Source: Cliona cf. orientalis
Lineage: Eukaryota; Porifera; Demospongiae; Clionaida; Clionaidae
Direction: 5' to 3'
Length of the DNA: 64,000 bases
Assembly (NCBI GenBank): GCA_963930775.1
Contig: OZ005706.1
Location: 1,240,001-1,304,000, forward strand
This document shows positions 37,401 to 54,128 of the stretch, one piece after another; position 1 is the first letter of the stretch; each line of letters opens with the position of its first letter. Both the position numbers and the translations under genes were made by a program. Under the pieces are notes generated by a model. It was given only the letters and a program-made list of their open reading frames with translations, searched no databases and was not told where the DNA came from.

Positions 37401-39033
37401 ATGGATTGGGCTAGCTTTCTTTTGGTGTTATCTGCGACGCTGTTTCATTCGGCACGTGCTCACTACTTCAATTTTCGAGGACCTACTGACTATTGCAAGG
37501 AGCAGACACAGAGACTCTTCGGAAATTGTACAGTGAGTTTCTACTGAAATCTGCACTCCGACTTCTGTAAATTTAATAACTAAAATATCTGCAAGTTCTT
37601 AAGCCTATCAAGGTCATACACACTATCCGAGATTAGGATAATTTCCATACTAGATCTATTTTAGACGACTCAAGGCGTGAACGTTTATCTCATTTGAATC
37701 ACACTATATCACACGTATCAAGAGTAAATAATAAGGAGGGGAAGAGAGTGTCGAACGCGCTATATACCCCGTGTAATATGTTTTCGGCAAGTAACGTGAC
37801 TTGCAGCCGTGCGCACGTGACTAGCCCAAGGGGCTAAACACTTGATTTTTCTTAGAACTGAGAAGAATAGAGGCGTTTTTATGAGTTTATGCTAGATTCT
37901 TCATAAACGCTCGTTTTATATTGTGATCTGCTCGTGCTTTCGGTCGAAATTGCGCTCGCGTTAGCTTGCACTCGAGGCCACGCCCACAACGTACCATTTG
38001 AATCGAGCGCTCTGATTGGTCGATTTTTGAATTCCTGGCGCGTGACTTTCCGAAAACATCTTGTACGGAGTATATAGCGCGTTCGATACTCTCTTCTCCT
38101 CCTTATTATTTACTCTTGCACGTATGCATACGCCCACTGGTGGTCAAAAATACACTATGGGTATGGGAAGAAATGCTCTAAAACACTTATAGAATAGCAA
38201 GGACTCTTGCCATTCATCTATCGCCAAAATTATGGATACTTTAGTGGCCGATCTTACTGCACTTGGGCTCTAGGGTGCTGCTCGATTTTTATCATGTCGT
38301 AGCAACTGAGAGTATTTCTATTCCCATATACGACTGATACATTTGAGGCAGCAGCGAAGGTGCGAGTCGCGCCTGGTCACACCTCCTGGTGGTCATCTAA
38401 TCGGCTAAATATTCACGCCTTAAGTCGTCTATAGGATAATGCCACCATGATATCTGACCTAGCACTTATGCACCTATCAATGTAATGCCCCACTACCCCC
38501 CTCCCGGGCACCATAGGGGCTAGGTGGGGATTTGACTAATGAACTCGTCAACTTCCCGTAAGGTGGGGCCAGCCTCATCTGTCAAATCCCCACTCTATCC
38601 CCCTTCCAGGGTGGGGAAACGATAGGGGATTTGACAAATATCGAATACATGCATGTCAAATGCCCCTGTCTGGGGCTTGGTTTTCAATGTCAATCCCCCT
38701 GTGTTGCCCCCTATAGCGCCCGGGAGGGGGGTAGTGGGGCATTATATTGATAGGTGCATTACATGTAGCATATAAATTTACGAGGATAAAACTGCTAGTA
38801 TAGTATAGTTGCATGGGTGGTGGCTAAGTATTTTTTTTTTGCATGCTTCTCGATCTGCAGACACAAGTCCTGGTTCACGTCAATGCACTCAACTCTGTGA
38901 GCGTCCTCGTCCCCTATGACTATTCCAGGTACGCCTTTTACCACTGTACTGTCACATGATGTTGTTTACACAATGGCATGTTAAGCTGTCCCAACTGTCA
39001 AGGCGAGCAAAGTTAGCAAATACTAAAGGGAAA

Positions 39034-39081
<48 letters not shown>

Positions 39082-42000
39082 AGAGTAATAAACTTGAAGG
39101 ATCATAGGAACGAGTATGTGGATTGCAAACTTTCCAGGGGGTGGTATACATTGCAGTGAAGCAAATTTAATCAGCAGCATGATACACAATGTCATAATAA
39201 TAATTATGTACCAGAAGGCCAGCTAATGTTATCCAAGGGTGCTGCATGATGTGGACCATCTGTCAGCTTAATTAGCACCCACAAATTAGTAGGTGCTAAC
39301 CTACATGTAGCTATATATAGAACAGATGGCAAAAAGTATACATGCTTACAATGTGCCATATGTAATCAATACTGTATGAGCTATAGTCTGTCAGAGGCCA
39401 GTTTCTGTGAAGTAATCTGTGAAGTATATCATTAGTACAATAGTTGTGGTCGTTGCTTAATGCATCAGTACCTCATAGAGCCACGCCACTTCGCACAGGT
39501 ATGGTAAAATTAATCATATACAAAAACTGGATTTATTAAGGGGTCACTATTTATGCAACGTTAACCTTGCTGATCAAATTAGTGTAATGAACTTAAGAAT
39601 AGGTGTTGATCTTTCAAGTTTGTACAATCTGAATCATGTGTTGATCTTTGTATCTAGTTATTGTGCTGTTGCTAGGTGTACTATCACTTGTGTGTGCGTT
39701 AATGTGCCAACTATATTTCTGGATGTGCCGTTGCTATGCTTGTTGTGTTAATGTGTTACTATGTATTAGTTTTCTATATAAGCCGAGCATTTATGTATTA
39801 GAATCATTCATATATCGTGCTATCATCCTATATTCTATCAACCTTTTCTACAAGTTACTTTTACCGATATTCAGCGAGCAGCTCGGCGAAAGTCCGGCGA
39901 CTAATATCATTACATTAGCTATCCATTTACAAGGAAAGATAAAAGAGCTGCACCAAGGTAGCCACCGTATAGTCTCACTCCAAAATCACAGCTGCAAAGG
40001 GACAGTCACTATGCTATAATATAGCAGGTACATGTAGCTATAACAGGAGCCTGCTATGACCATAATAAGCTGTAAACTGAAAGTTCTTGGATTTACAAAA
40101 CTATGCCTAAAACTATAACAAAAATTATGATATTATGATATATATCATGACAAACACCCAATGGCCAGAAGTTTGCTGAAATGTTATAAATAACAAACTA
40201 TGCTTGCACTGAAACATAACATGCTGTCTTACAATAGCATACTGACTTCCGCATTCAGATTTGACTTCTGTTCACCAAGTGAGAAACCACCAATGACAAA
40301 CAATGGAGACAATTCACAGAATCTTGGACAGGTATATTATAGTATACCTGAAATGTGGCCACTTGTTGAAACGAAAATCTCTCTGTATAGCTAATAATAG
40401 TATTATTATTTGTATGCAGCTCCTGATGGGAGAAAACTTAAAAGCATCCACCCACAATGTAAGTAACAGGAATAATAGTATTACAAGAATTTATATACCT
40501 TGTCAAATAGATAAAATTTGCTGAAGATATTGTAAGTAGCAGGAAGCTATGCACTAAGACTTATGAGCGAAGCAACAGTGACCATGAAACTGAATTAAAG
40601 TTTCTTCGAGAGCGTATCCATGAGAGCTACATGCACCAGTGGATGATTGACAACATGCCGGTGACCTGGTGTTACTCCATCATGGAGAGTGACCAGCCCT
40701 ACTGCACCACGAGGTTCCCAGTTGGCTGCTTCATCACTCCTGAAGGAGTCAAGCAGGATGCCTGCTACCTCTCTGTGAGTGAAAGTGTGCTGAATGTTAC
40801 AACACATTGGTTAGGCTTTGCCACCCCCACCCACCCACAAAGAAGCTGTATTATCTCTCTCCTCCCCCTCTCTCCACAGAACCTCCTAAGTGAGAAAGGT
40901 GCCACATACGTCTTCAACCATGTTCATCTTCTCATCTCCTACCACAAAGGAAGTGAACAGAACAAGTTCACCGATGGTAGGATAGTGCGGGCTCAGATTC
41001 AGTTGGCCAGCTGTAAGAAATTCCCCTGCACTGCCAAATTCGAACCACTCAAACTGCCCAAGCCCAGTGAGATAGATGAAAAGGAGGGATTCAATCTCAC
41101 CTACTCTTACACTGTTGAATTTATTGTGAGTGCACACATTATATACCTATATAGCAGGAGGGCTAAAGTGTTCTAGTGGAATTGGTATTATCAGGAGTAC
41201 ATTACTAGGAGTGTGCAACGCACACAATAGTAGTGCAAACATCTCTTTCCAGATTTGACATCACAGAATATCATTAATATGCAACCACTAAAACCATGAA
41301 GCCATGAAGGTTATGTCTGCACTGTCCTATCAGTAACTAGCTGCAGCTGCAGCTATACAGAATGTAACTCAGTGGTTGCAACTTAAGTACCTTCTAATGA
41401 TATTCAGGCCCATGTACAAGGGTGGTTGTGATGTCAAATCTGGAAAGAGATGTTTGTACTACCAGGAGCATATGAGCCGCCCGAAGGGCGGCGAAGGAGC
41501 GTCCGACTGCGTGTCCGATGTGTTAGGCGAAGTTCATTAGCAGTGCTTGACCTTATATGGAGTGGCCAGCTGCAGGGTATTTCCATTGGTTAAGCTCCAT
41601 AGTGATAGCGCCGCCCGTAGTACACAGTCCACAACCACACTACAGACTAAGTCAATTAGCTAGTACAGTGTGGCTTGTACAAAAGTAATCTGCTATGCAC
41701 CACACCAGCTGCACGTTCCAAATAAGGAAGTGTAGCCTTAAGGACTTCGCCTAACACATAGTACAGCCAACCCTACGGTAGTCGGACGCTCCTTCCCCGC
41801 CCTTCGGGCGGCTCATATGCTCCTGGTACTACTATTGTGTGCGTTGCACACTCCTAGTAATGTACTCCTGGTATTATAATATTATTACACATTTCCTTAT
41901 AATGCAGGAATCTGAAAGCATTCAATGGGCATCTCGATGGGACTACATACTCAGCTCTGTACCACCACAGATCAACTACCCACTGACTGTTTCGATATAC

Positions 42001-45000
42001 ACGATTTTTATCATCTTGTTTCTATCATTCCACGCTTTACTGATCATCCGTCACTCACTGCACCAAGTCAAAGAACAAGTGGTAAAAACTTTCTAATAGA
42101 AAAGAGCCATTATTTTGTGTCATTTTCACTGTATGCACAGAAAAACAAGTGGATCACACTAATCTAATGTGTGTTGCAGGGGCTGATGGGGGGGGGGGGG
42201 TGGATTAATAGTACATTCCCATCATACCAGGGTAGTTGTTGTAATTCAGTTAATTACAGGTACTATCTCAAATTTGCCAGTTTATGAGATACTGTTGCTA
42301 CATGAATTTGATAGTACTCATGTGACTGGCTTTCAGCCCTGAGTTGAGAATATTACTGCATGTTAGTTATACTTACTTTCCTGTATATATATATTATAGG
42401 TACTAGGCAGTGGGGGTGAAGACTATGGATGGATGCTAGCCCACGAAAAACCCAGAGCAGCAATACTCTTGTCAGCATGTGTGGGGAGTGGACTACAGAT
42501 CCTTTGCACAATATCTTTTGTGCTTATCTTGGCTTGCCTTGGTATTCTTGTGGCTCCAAATAGAGGAGCCTTCTTGACATCCCTCCTGGTGAGTCAGATA
42601 GTGAAAGTGTGACAGAGTTGAGTGTATATAGGTGGAAGTTTGTTTGCTGACATGGTGGCTACAATGTAACATGGCAGCCATAATTAGGCCTGGGCCAAAT
42701 ATTAGTGAATAATTTTTTGAATAATAGGCAGCTTCTTGAAGAAGTTGAATAATGGGCTTTTCAACTGCTCAAGGAAGTAGTGTGCATACACAATGTGTGC
42801 TAAAATAGAAAATTTTGTGTAATGTGACATGAGTCTGTGGTCAAATGGAGGAAACACTTGAGCAAACAGCTCAGATAACTAGTCGTCAATTATTTTTGAA
42901 TGTTAGCCTCAGAACTTACAATAACAAGAAAATTTGCATGTAGCTAATTCAACACTTGTTGGCCAAAATGTACATGTACATTCTGGTCATATTCACATTC
43001 ATTTGCATTTTGTCAGCTTTTTTTAAGAATTATAGGTAACTTTCTCTTGTAGATAAGTGAGGAACAATTATTTGAATAATGGGCAAATTTAAAGGAATAT
43101 TTCGCCCAGGCCTAGCCATAATACTATAATGTAACAGCTTAGTCAAGTGTAGTAGTGTGTAATCTTGTGTGAAGGACTGAGAAGACCAAGAATAGTCCGG
43201 GAAACCACTGAAGTAGTTCTCAGCAATTGATGTTTTAGATGAAGGCCTCATATCAATCAATATTATTGTTATTATATATAGGTATCCTATGCCTTGTTTG
43301 GATGTGTTGCTGGATACAGTTCTGCAAGAATTTACAGCAGTAAGTCAACATAATCTCTTGCCTGTTATAACATAATCATCCACGTGTTGCTTATGGTCTC
43401 TTTATTAATTATTATAGTGATTCAAGGTCTGTACTGGAAGACTAACGTGTTGATGACCGCCTTCTTTGTGCCTGGAATTGCGTTTGGTGTGTTCTTTGTT
43501 CTCAACCTGTTTCTGTGGGGAGCTGGCTCATCAGCTGCCATTCCCTTCACCACCTTACTGGCCTTGCTCTGCCTCTGGTTTGCTGTGTCAGTGCCCTTAA
43601 CCTTCCTCGGCTCCTTCATTGCAGTTGGATCCAGAGACGCTGTAAGTCATGATCACTATAAATTTATGTCCCTTGGGTATTGTGCTATAAAAGCAAGATA
43701 GTAAGTGCTGCATCACCTTGTTTGGATAATAATATTATAATAATTATGTTATCTGGCACACAAGTAAAATAAACACTGAATAGGCCACCTGGGGCCATGA
43801 TGAGGCTATCTATGTACATAGGCATAGGTTAAATCACTTTGCCAATTAACTACCGTATAGCGGGAAATTTTCGAGGGAGTAAACTTTCATGAATTTCGCG
43901 ATTTTTCACCCATCCGCGAAAGTTTTCTCCACGAAATTCTAGGCATGCCACACCCATTATGCGACCAGTTTTAATGTTCCGCGAAATGCTCCTTTCCTAC
44001 CTATCCGCGAAAGTTTTCTCCCTCGAAAATTTCCCGCTATACGGTATTGGTAGCTAAGCACAAAACTTATAGACATGCATGCTAGCTAGACTCCACTAAG
44101 TCTTAAAAATCAACGGAAGCCTCTATATTTAATTGGTGCATGATTACAGAATCTTTCAGTGGCTATAATTTAAGCCTTGCATGCATGCTGGCCATAAGTT
44201 GGCCATGAAGGCTTCAGGTATTACATTATTATTATAGCTATATCCCCAATAATAATAGTTACGATTTAAATTGCTTGTGTATGCAGCTATAGTTAATTGG
44301 TGGGTCCAATCTTCAAGTTTTGCGATTTTATTTTCATGTACGTGTACGATCAAGCCCATTATGCATTATAATTATATTATATAATATAGCTAATATTATT
44401 ATAATATTATACATTGTATAACTGTACTTTTTTCGGTGGTTTAAATTTCGCTGTTTGCCAATTAGCTATAGTCTATGAAAATCATGCAATTGAGACCCCT
44501 CGAAACTTTGCTTCTATAGATTTTTATAGCTACTGCATGCAGATGAGGGTTATAAATTGTTATTAATGGCCAAAATTAATAATAGTTATTAGCTACTGTT
44601 AGTAATCTGAACATTACTCTCAGACTGCTTAGCCTTGTTATAGCTAGTTGCCACTCCTTTCTAGATAGCGTGAATAAATCACATTATTTAATTAATCCTA
44701 ACTGTGACTATAAACAATAATCCAACGGTGGTCCAATAAGAACAATTTATCCTCCTCCATAATATTCATTTAGCTAATATGATTAGCTACTCTACTGGAA
44801 CAGATAGATGAATTCATTCATTGTGCACCACGCATGCCTGTGGCTGGATCCCTCATAGATTTCTCATTTTGATACTATACATTCTGCAGATTCCCGGACA
44901 CCAAAATAGTAGAATAAAATTTACTCATGATCAGATCACAACTAAATGTAACTTTGTGAATCGGTTGGGCTACTCCATCCTCACCTCGGTCCTGATTGGC

Positions 45001-45880
45001 GACTTACCCTTCTTCTGCATCTTCGTTCAAGTCCTCTACTGCTTCACCACTCTATGGTATGACCAAGTTACTCTATTTTGCCTATATAATCTATCCTACA
45101 ATAATAATATTGCAGGTCTAGTCAGAGCTACTATAGTATGTTTGGATCAACGATGCTAGCATTTTTTATGCTGGTTCTAACTTGCGCTGAGTCAGGTTTG
45201 ATCGTGTGCCACTGCCATCTTCAGTGTGGGCACTTCCACTGGTGGTGGAGATCTTTCTTCTCCACAGGCACAAATGCCATAGCTCTCTTCATCTTCTCCA
45301 TTCACTACTTAATCTACAAGACCACCATCACTGGAGCTTTATCCTACCTCCTCTACTTTGGCTACACTTTCATCATCACTTTCCTCTTCTTCATAGCAAC
45401 TGGTAAGGGGCAACCTAGCCTCGGAGAACTCCGGGAGAAGAGTGATTAATTGTAATACAGTCGAACCTCTAATAAAGGACCCTCCGAGAAAGGGACACTG
45501 TATGTTAAACCTCTCTATAAAGGACACTGTTTGGGGTCCCAAAAACTATCATTCCCCTATAGTTTCTATTCATTGAGAACCTCCGAGAAGAGGACAACCT
45601 CTCTATAAGGGACAAAACAGCTGAATTTATAATATTATTATTGTTCCCAAAGTGTCCTTTGTTTGGAGGTTTGACTGTACTGCTGTATGCCAGCATGCCT
45701 TCAGCTGGCTCATAATGCATTATCATACCGGTATTATCTGTGTACACTGCAGGAACCATTGGATTTCTAGCAAGTCTGCTGTACATCCGTAAATTTTATC
45801 CTGGACCGACAGGCCTGCTGTCCAGTCCACTGACTCATCAGCACTGTCGAAAGGAAATGAAACTGTCACTCTCCCTATAA
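37401..45880 (+). CDS. TM9SF2/TM9SF4-type nonaspanin, divergent tandem paralogue 1
   Basis: TM9SF proteins are nine-pass endosome/Golgi membrane proteins. Exons are 37401-37532, 38861-38928, 40259-40331, 40420-40458, 40511-40774, 40880-41125, 41908-42081, 42400-42588, 43282-43339, 43418-43641, 44890-45056, 45116-45402 and 45753-45880, giving 682 residues with all phases closed. It has a signal peptide (MDWASFLLVLSATL), then the lumenal N domain (VPYDYS, FDFC, LCTKTY, WMIDNMPVTWCY, PVGCFIT). The membrane part includes [18 protein letters not shown] and WKTNVLMTAFFVPG. Exon lengths copy those of paralogue 2 almost one for one. It has diverged most in exons 7, 8 and 11, and lacks the family's VRTNQIPRxIP segment. 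The C terminus is a novel 22-residue tail (from PGPTGLL) in place of the usual KxD/E end. Two stretches are almost identical to paralogue 2, suggesting gene conversion. Confidence 0.9.
37661..38432. repeat. nested foldback element in TM9SF-like 1 intron 1
   Basis: Outer 20-bp arms (TAGACGACTCAAGGCGTGAA at 37662; inverse at 38412-38431) enclose about 730 bp. Inside is a second inverted repeat with arms of about 48 bp, at 37720-37768 and 38068-38117, built on AATAATAAGGAGG and GTCGAACGCGCTATATA. The inner one looks like a separate element inserted into the outer one. No open frame fits a transposase. Confidence 0.75.
38466..38759. repeat. foldback element with 42-bp arms
   Basis: Inverted arms of about 42 bp (TGCACCTATCAATGTAATGC... 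and ...GCATTATATTGATAGGTGCA) with CCCCACTACCCCCCTCCCGG at the inner edge surround 210 bp of GC-rich sequence with more GGGGATTTGAC / GTCAAATCCCC words. It is a MITE-like palindrome without coding capacity. Confidence 0.8.
39040..39080. repeat. (CT)n microsatellite in TM9SF-like 1 intron 2
   Basis: About 20 CT units. The rest of this 1.3-kb intron (38929-40258) holds one 123-codon open frame (39648-40019) with hydrophobic stretches that I do not recognise. Confidence 0.85.
41191..41874. repeat. composite foldback: two palindromes inside a third
   Basis: Outer arms of 45 bp (41192-41236 and 41827-41870, built on AGTAATGTACTCCTG / CAGGAGTACATTACT) enclose two adjacent inverted repeats. The first has arms at 41233-41264 and 41429-41458 (TCTTTCCAGATTTGACATCA). 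The second has arms at 41457-41530 and 41745-41827, with GCCGCCCGAAGGGCGGC and GGAGCGTCCGACT. It fills most of TM9SF-like 1 intron 6. It looks like successive insertions or a nested composite. Confidence 0.8.
43853..44044. mobile_element. MITE family B, copy 2
   Basis: A 192-bp TA-flanked element in TM9SF-like 1 intron 10, starting CCGTATAGCGGGAAATTTTC and ending GAAAATTTCCCGCTATACGG. The ends and inner CCGCGAAAG words match the 505-bp copy at 34478, so this is a shorter relative. Confidence 0.88.
45458..45677. mobile_element. MITE family D (TIR CAGTCGAACCTC)
   Basis: A 220-bp element in the last intron of TM9SF-like 1. It begins CAGTCGAACCTCTAATAAAG and ends GGAGGTTTGACTG, with TA on both sides. 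Internal AAAGGGACA / GGACACTGT words repeat. CAGTYGAACCTC ends with a TA target site are common among Tc1/pogo-type non-autonomous elements. Confidence 0.85.
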
Positions 45881-45994
45881 TAGTAACAAGGAAACTTCCC
45901 ATACACCAACTTGATCATGATGCCAGTGTTAGCAGTGCCAAACATTCATCGTAGATCATATATATTTATTATTATAGCTATAATTATCTTTATC

Positions 45995-46026
<32 letters not shown>

Positions 46027-46169
46027 CGGATACATTGTTCACTGCGCATGCACAGTGTATGATTACGTAATGTTTGCACAATGACGTGACGATTCTAGAA
46101 TGCCAACGTGGCCACAATCGGTGTTAATTCAGCGAGGGAGCAAGCTACAGGAGGGAGTTCACCCTAGTG
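45881..46169. promoter_or_regulatory. spacer and promoter between the two TM9SF genes
   Basis: The 289 bp between the stop codon of paralogue 1 and the start of paralogue 2. It holds an AT-rich (ATT/AAT)n block near 45990-46025, then a GC-richer 130 bp with TGCGCATGCACAG and TGACGTGACG near 46055-46090 (CRE/NRF1-like). That part is the likely promoter of paralogue 2. Confidence 0.5.
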
Positions 46170-51264
<5,095 letters not shown>

Positions 51265-51999
51265 ACATGCTGCATACCCTGTCACGCTTAGAGATGATTC
51301 TTATCTTTATAAGCTGATAAAAATTTATTATAAAACAGACAAAAAAAAGGAACACGGAAAAATAATAATATTATTGTAGCTAGCTAGGGCACATGCTATT
51401 GTTGTACTAAGAGTCATTATTTACTTGAACCGTTTTAAATTTGTGCAAGATCACATGATAATTTATTGTGTACTATACTCTATAAAAATAACAATATTGC
51501 GTATTAAATGGGTATAATTATGAACCCTTGACCACATCCCCAGTGGCTGCATAGTTCTAATGGTGCATGTGGTAAAGGTCGTCAATACACACATCGATGC
51601 CGGGGCCTCAATCGCAGAGATGGAGTCTAAGATCAACTTTCGACTTCGAGTTTCGATGCTTTAATCAAAGGAGATGAACTCGACAGCACAGTACAGCTTC
51701 CGAACTTCAGATCGGTCGTGGCATGACGCGTGCTATAAATAGCGCAAGGCTAGCTTTATTTATCCACAGGATTACGTCAGCCAAGAGAACGCGTGAAGTT
51801 CGGCTGGCATTACTTGTCGGAGAAAGTAGCACTCAGCTTTTAATGTATTCGCTGGATATGTATGTAAGTTAATATATGATTCTGTGGATTTTCAGGTCTC
51901 AGAAGTGTTCTGTAAAGGCTCTGAATTTTAGCGCTATGACGACATAGGTTACATCATAATTACAATATAATTACCTAATAACCGCAAAAAAGTAAATTT
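51265..51999. other. spacer downstream of TM9SF2
   Basis: This holds the TM9SF2 3' UTR and AT-rich unique sequence; no exon is visible. A CACATCCCCAGTGGCTGCAT string near 51533 resembles ATATCCCTAGTGGCTGCAT near 58295, both probably edges of the same repeat family as the array that follows. The 13-base word GGTAAAGGTCGTC occurs at 51571. Confidence 0.5.
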
Positions 52000-53440
52000 A
52001 TACTGGGGATGTAATAATGAAAAACTTAGAGACTACATCCCGAGTCCCTCATAAGTATTGCACCGCGCTTACTGTACGCCGCCATAATTCGAACTAGGAC
52101 ACATTGACAAACTGCGCATGCTCAGTATACGCGTATATTGGGGCGCGCGGCTCGAGCCGGTTGACCCGGACGTGACCTCCACCTAGTGCCTGCCATGTGC
52201 TATATATAGACTGAATAGGGAAATCCCCCCGAGTGCGTGCTTGCCAAAGAAAGCGAACTGAGAAAATCGCCATATCTCATCGATAGTCCACGATGTCTTC
52301 TACGCTAGGTTCGAATTCTGGGTCCCAACAAGATTTCATGCGCGCTAAACATTTTGAAACAGTCTTAACCGCATTTTCATCATCATTACTCATCATTACT
52401 CATAATTACCTCATCGCGCGGCCGATTTGTTTTTTTCTAATTGGGACTCGGGATGTAATGAACAACTTAGAGACTACATCCCGAGTCCCTCATAAGTATT
52501 GCACCGCGCTTACTGTACGCCGCCATAATTTGAACTTGGACACATCGACAAACTGCGCATGCTCCGTACACGCAGTATATTGGGGCGCGCGGGTTGAGCC
52601 GGTTGACCCGAACGTGACCTCCACTGCCATGTGCTAGACTGTATAGGGAAATCCCCCCAGAGAGCTCGCTCGCCAAAGAAAGCGAACTGAGAGAATCGCC
52701 ATAAATATTATGTCATCGATAGTCCACGATCTCTTGTACGCTAGGTTCGAATTCTGGGTCCCAACACCCTGTCATGCGCGCTAAACAATTTGAAGCAGTC
52801 TTCACCACAATTTCATCATAATTTCATCATAATTTCATCATAGGTTTCAATAATTTCATCATAGGTTTCATCATAGGTTTCGTCATAATTACTCATCGCG
52901 CGGCCGAATTCTTTTTTGCGGATTGGGACTCGGGATGTAATGAACAACTTAGAGACTACATCCCGAGTCCCTCATAAGTATTGCACCGCGCTTACTGTAC
53001 GCCGCCATAATTCGAACTTGGACACATCGACAAACTGCGCATGCTCCGTACAGGCAGTATATGGGCGCGCGGGTTGAGCCGGTTGACCCGAACGTGACCT
53101 CCACTGCCATGTGCTAGACTGTATAGGGAAATCCCCCCAGAGAGCTCGCTCGCCAAAGAAAGCGAACTGAGAGAATCGCCATATGTCATCGATAGTCCAC
53201 GATCTCTTGTACGCTAGGTTCGAATTCTGGGTCCCAACACCCTGTCATGCGCGCTAAACATTTTGAAGCAGTCTTCACCCCAATTTCATCATAATTTCAT
53301 CATAATTTCATCATAGGTTTCAATAATTTCATCATAGGTTTCATCATAGGTTTCGTCATAATTACTCATCGCGCGGCCGAATTCTTTTTTGCGGATTGGG
53401 ACTCGGGATGTAATAATGAAATGATTACCACATCCCTAGT
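52000..53440. repeat. tandem array of three units of about 480 bp within a TIR-bordered element
   Basis: Three head-to-tail units begin near 52002, 52442 and 52924 and are almost identical over most of their length. Each junction carries a perfect 15-bp-arm hairpin (GGGACTCGGGATGTA and its inverse, 17-nt loop). Units contain a GC-rich core with GCGCGCGGGTTGAGCCGGTT and a degenerate ATTTCATCATA repeat that varies in copy number. The whole array is bordered by ACTGGGGATGTAAT and ATTACCACATCCCTAGT, which look like terminal inverted repeats. No coding frame persists across units. Confidence 0.85.
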
Positions 53441-53790
53441 ATAGCTTCATTGTATAATAATTGTTATGTTAAAGGGTCACTTTGTATATACTTAAGTTAT
53501 GCAGTGGTCAAATGCTTCAAGTGGCATAACTTGAAAATGAAAACAGATAACAAAAACTTTAAAATATTTCTAGAATCATTTTCCATATTCACCCGTATCT
53601 GTGCCATATTTCACGATTCGATATACCTTTACTGTTTCAGAAAAGTAAATTGCTAGTAGGGATGTTATAGCTACCTACTTGCTATGAGTGATCATGATGC
53701 AATAATATTACCCAGCAACCATACCCGGTATTATCAGTGCACTGAGGCAAATTCAACAGTGAACTTTCATTACCCATTAAATTTTATATG

Positions 53791-54001
53791 TAATAGATAT
53801 CACATGGTAGACAGTGCATTATGGATGATAAAATCGCTCCCCCTCGGGTCGTGGACTTGAAAATCCATAATGCACTGTCTACCATGTGATATGTAATAGA
53901 TATCACATGGTAGACAGTGCATTATGGATGATAAAGTCACTCCCCCTCGGGTCGTGGACTTGAAAATCCATAATGCACTGTCTACCATGTGATATCTATT
54001 A
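53791..54001. repeat. tandem pair of perfect-arm palindromes
   Basis: Two adjacent copies of a palindrome of about 100 bp lie head to tail. The arms (GATATCACATGGTAGACAGT... and inverse) are about 33 bp and look perfect; the loops (CGGGTCGTGGACTTG) differ between copies at only two sites. Together they could fold as two hairpins or one cruciform. They look like a recent duplication of a small MITE. Confidence 0.88.
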
Positions 54002-54128
54002 CCAGGAGTAGATTAGATAGGAGTGTTGAACTCCCATACAGAAACCTGTATAAGGCCGGTAGGATGACGCAAGCAAAATAGTAATCGGCGCGCGGTGCCT
54101 CATGCTGTGTAGCTTAAGTAGGTGTTAC

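Noticed and set aside
52293-52637. 114-codon frame in the tandem array
   Set aside because: It spans a unit junction and is not open in the other units, so it is chance.
52000-53440. CRISPR-like or snRNA gene repeat array
   Set aside because: Units are about 480 bp with no short spacers and no conserved small-RNA promoter or fold; CRISPR is not expected in animal nuclear DNA.
53800-53988. 62-codon frame with repeated WIFKSTTRGGV-like sequence
   Set aside because: It is translation through two copies of a palindrome, not a gene.
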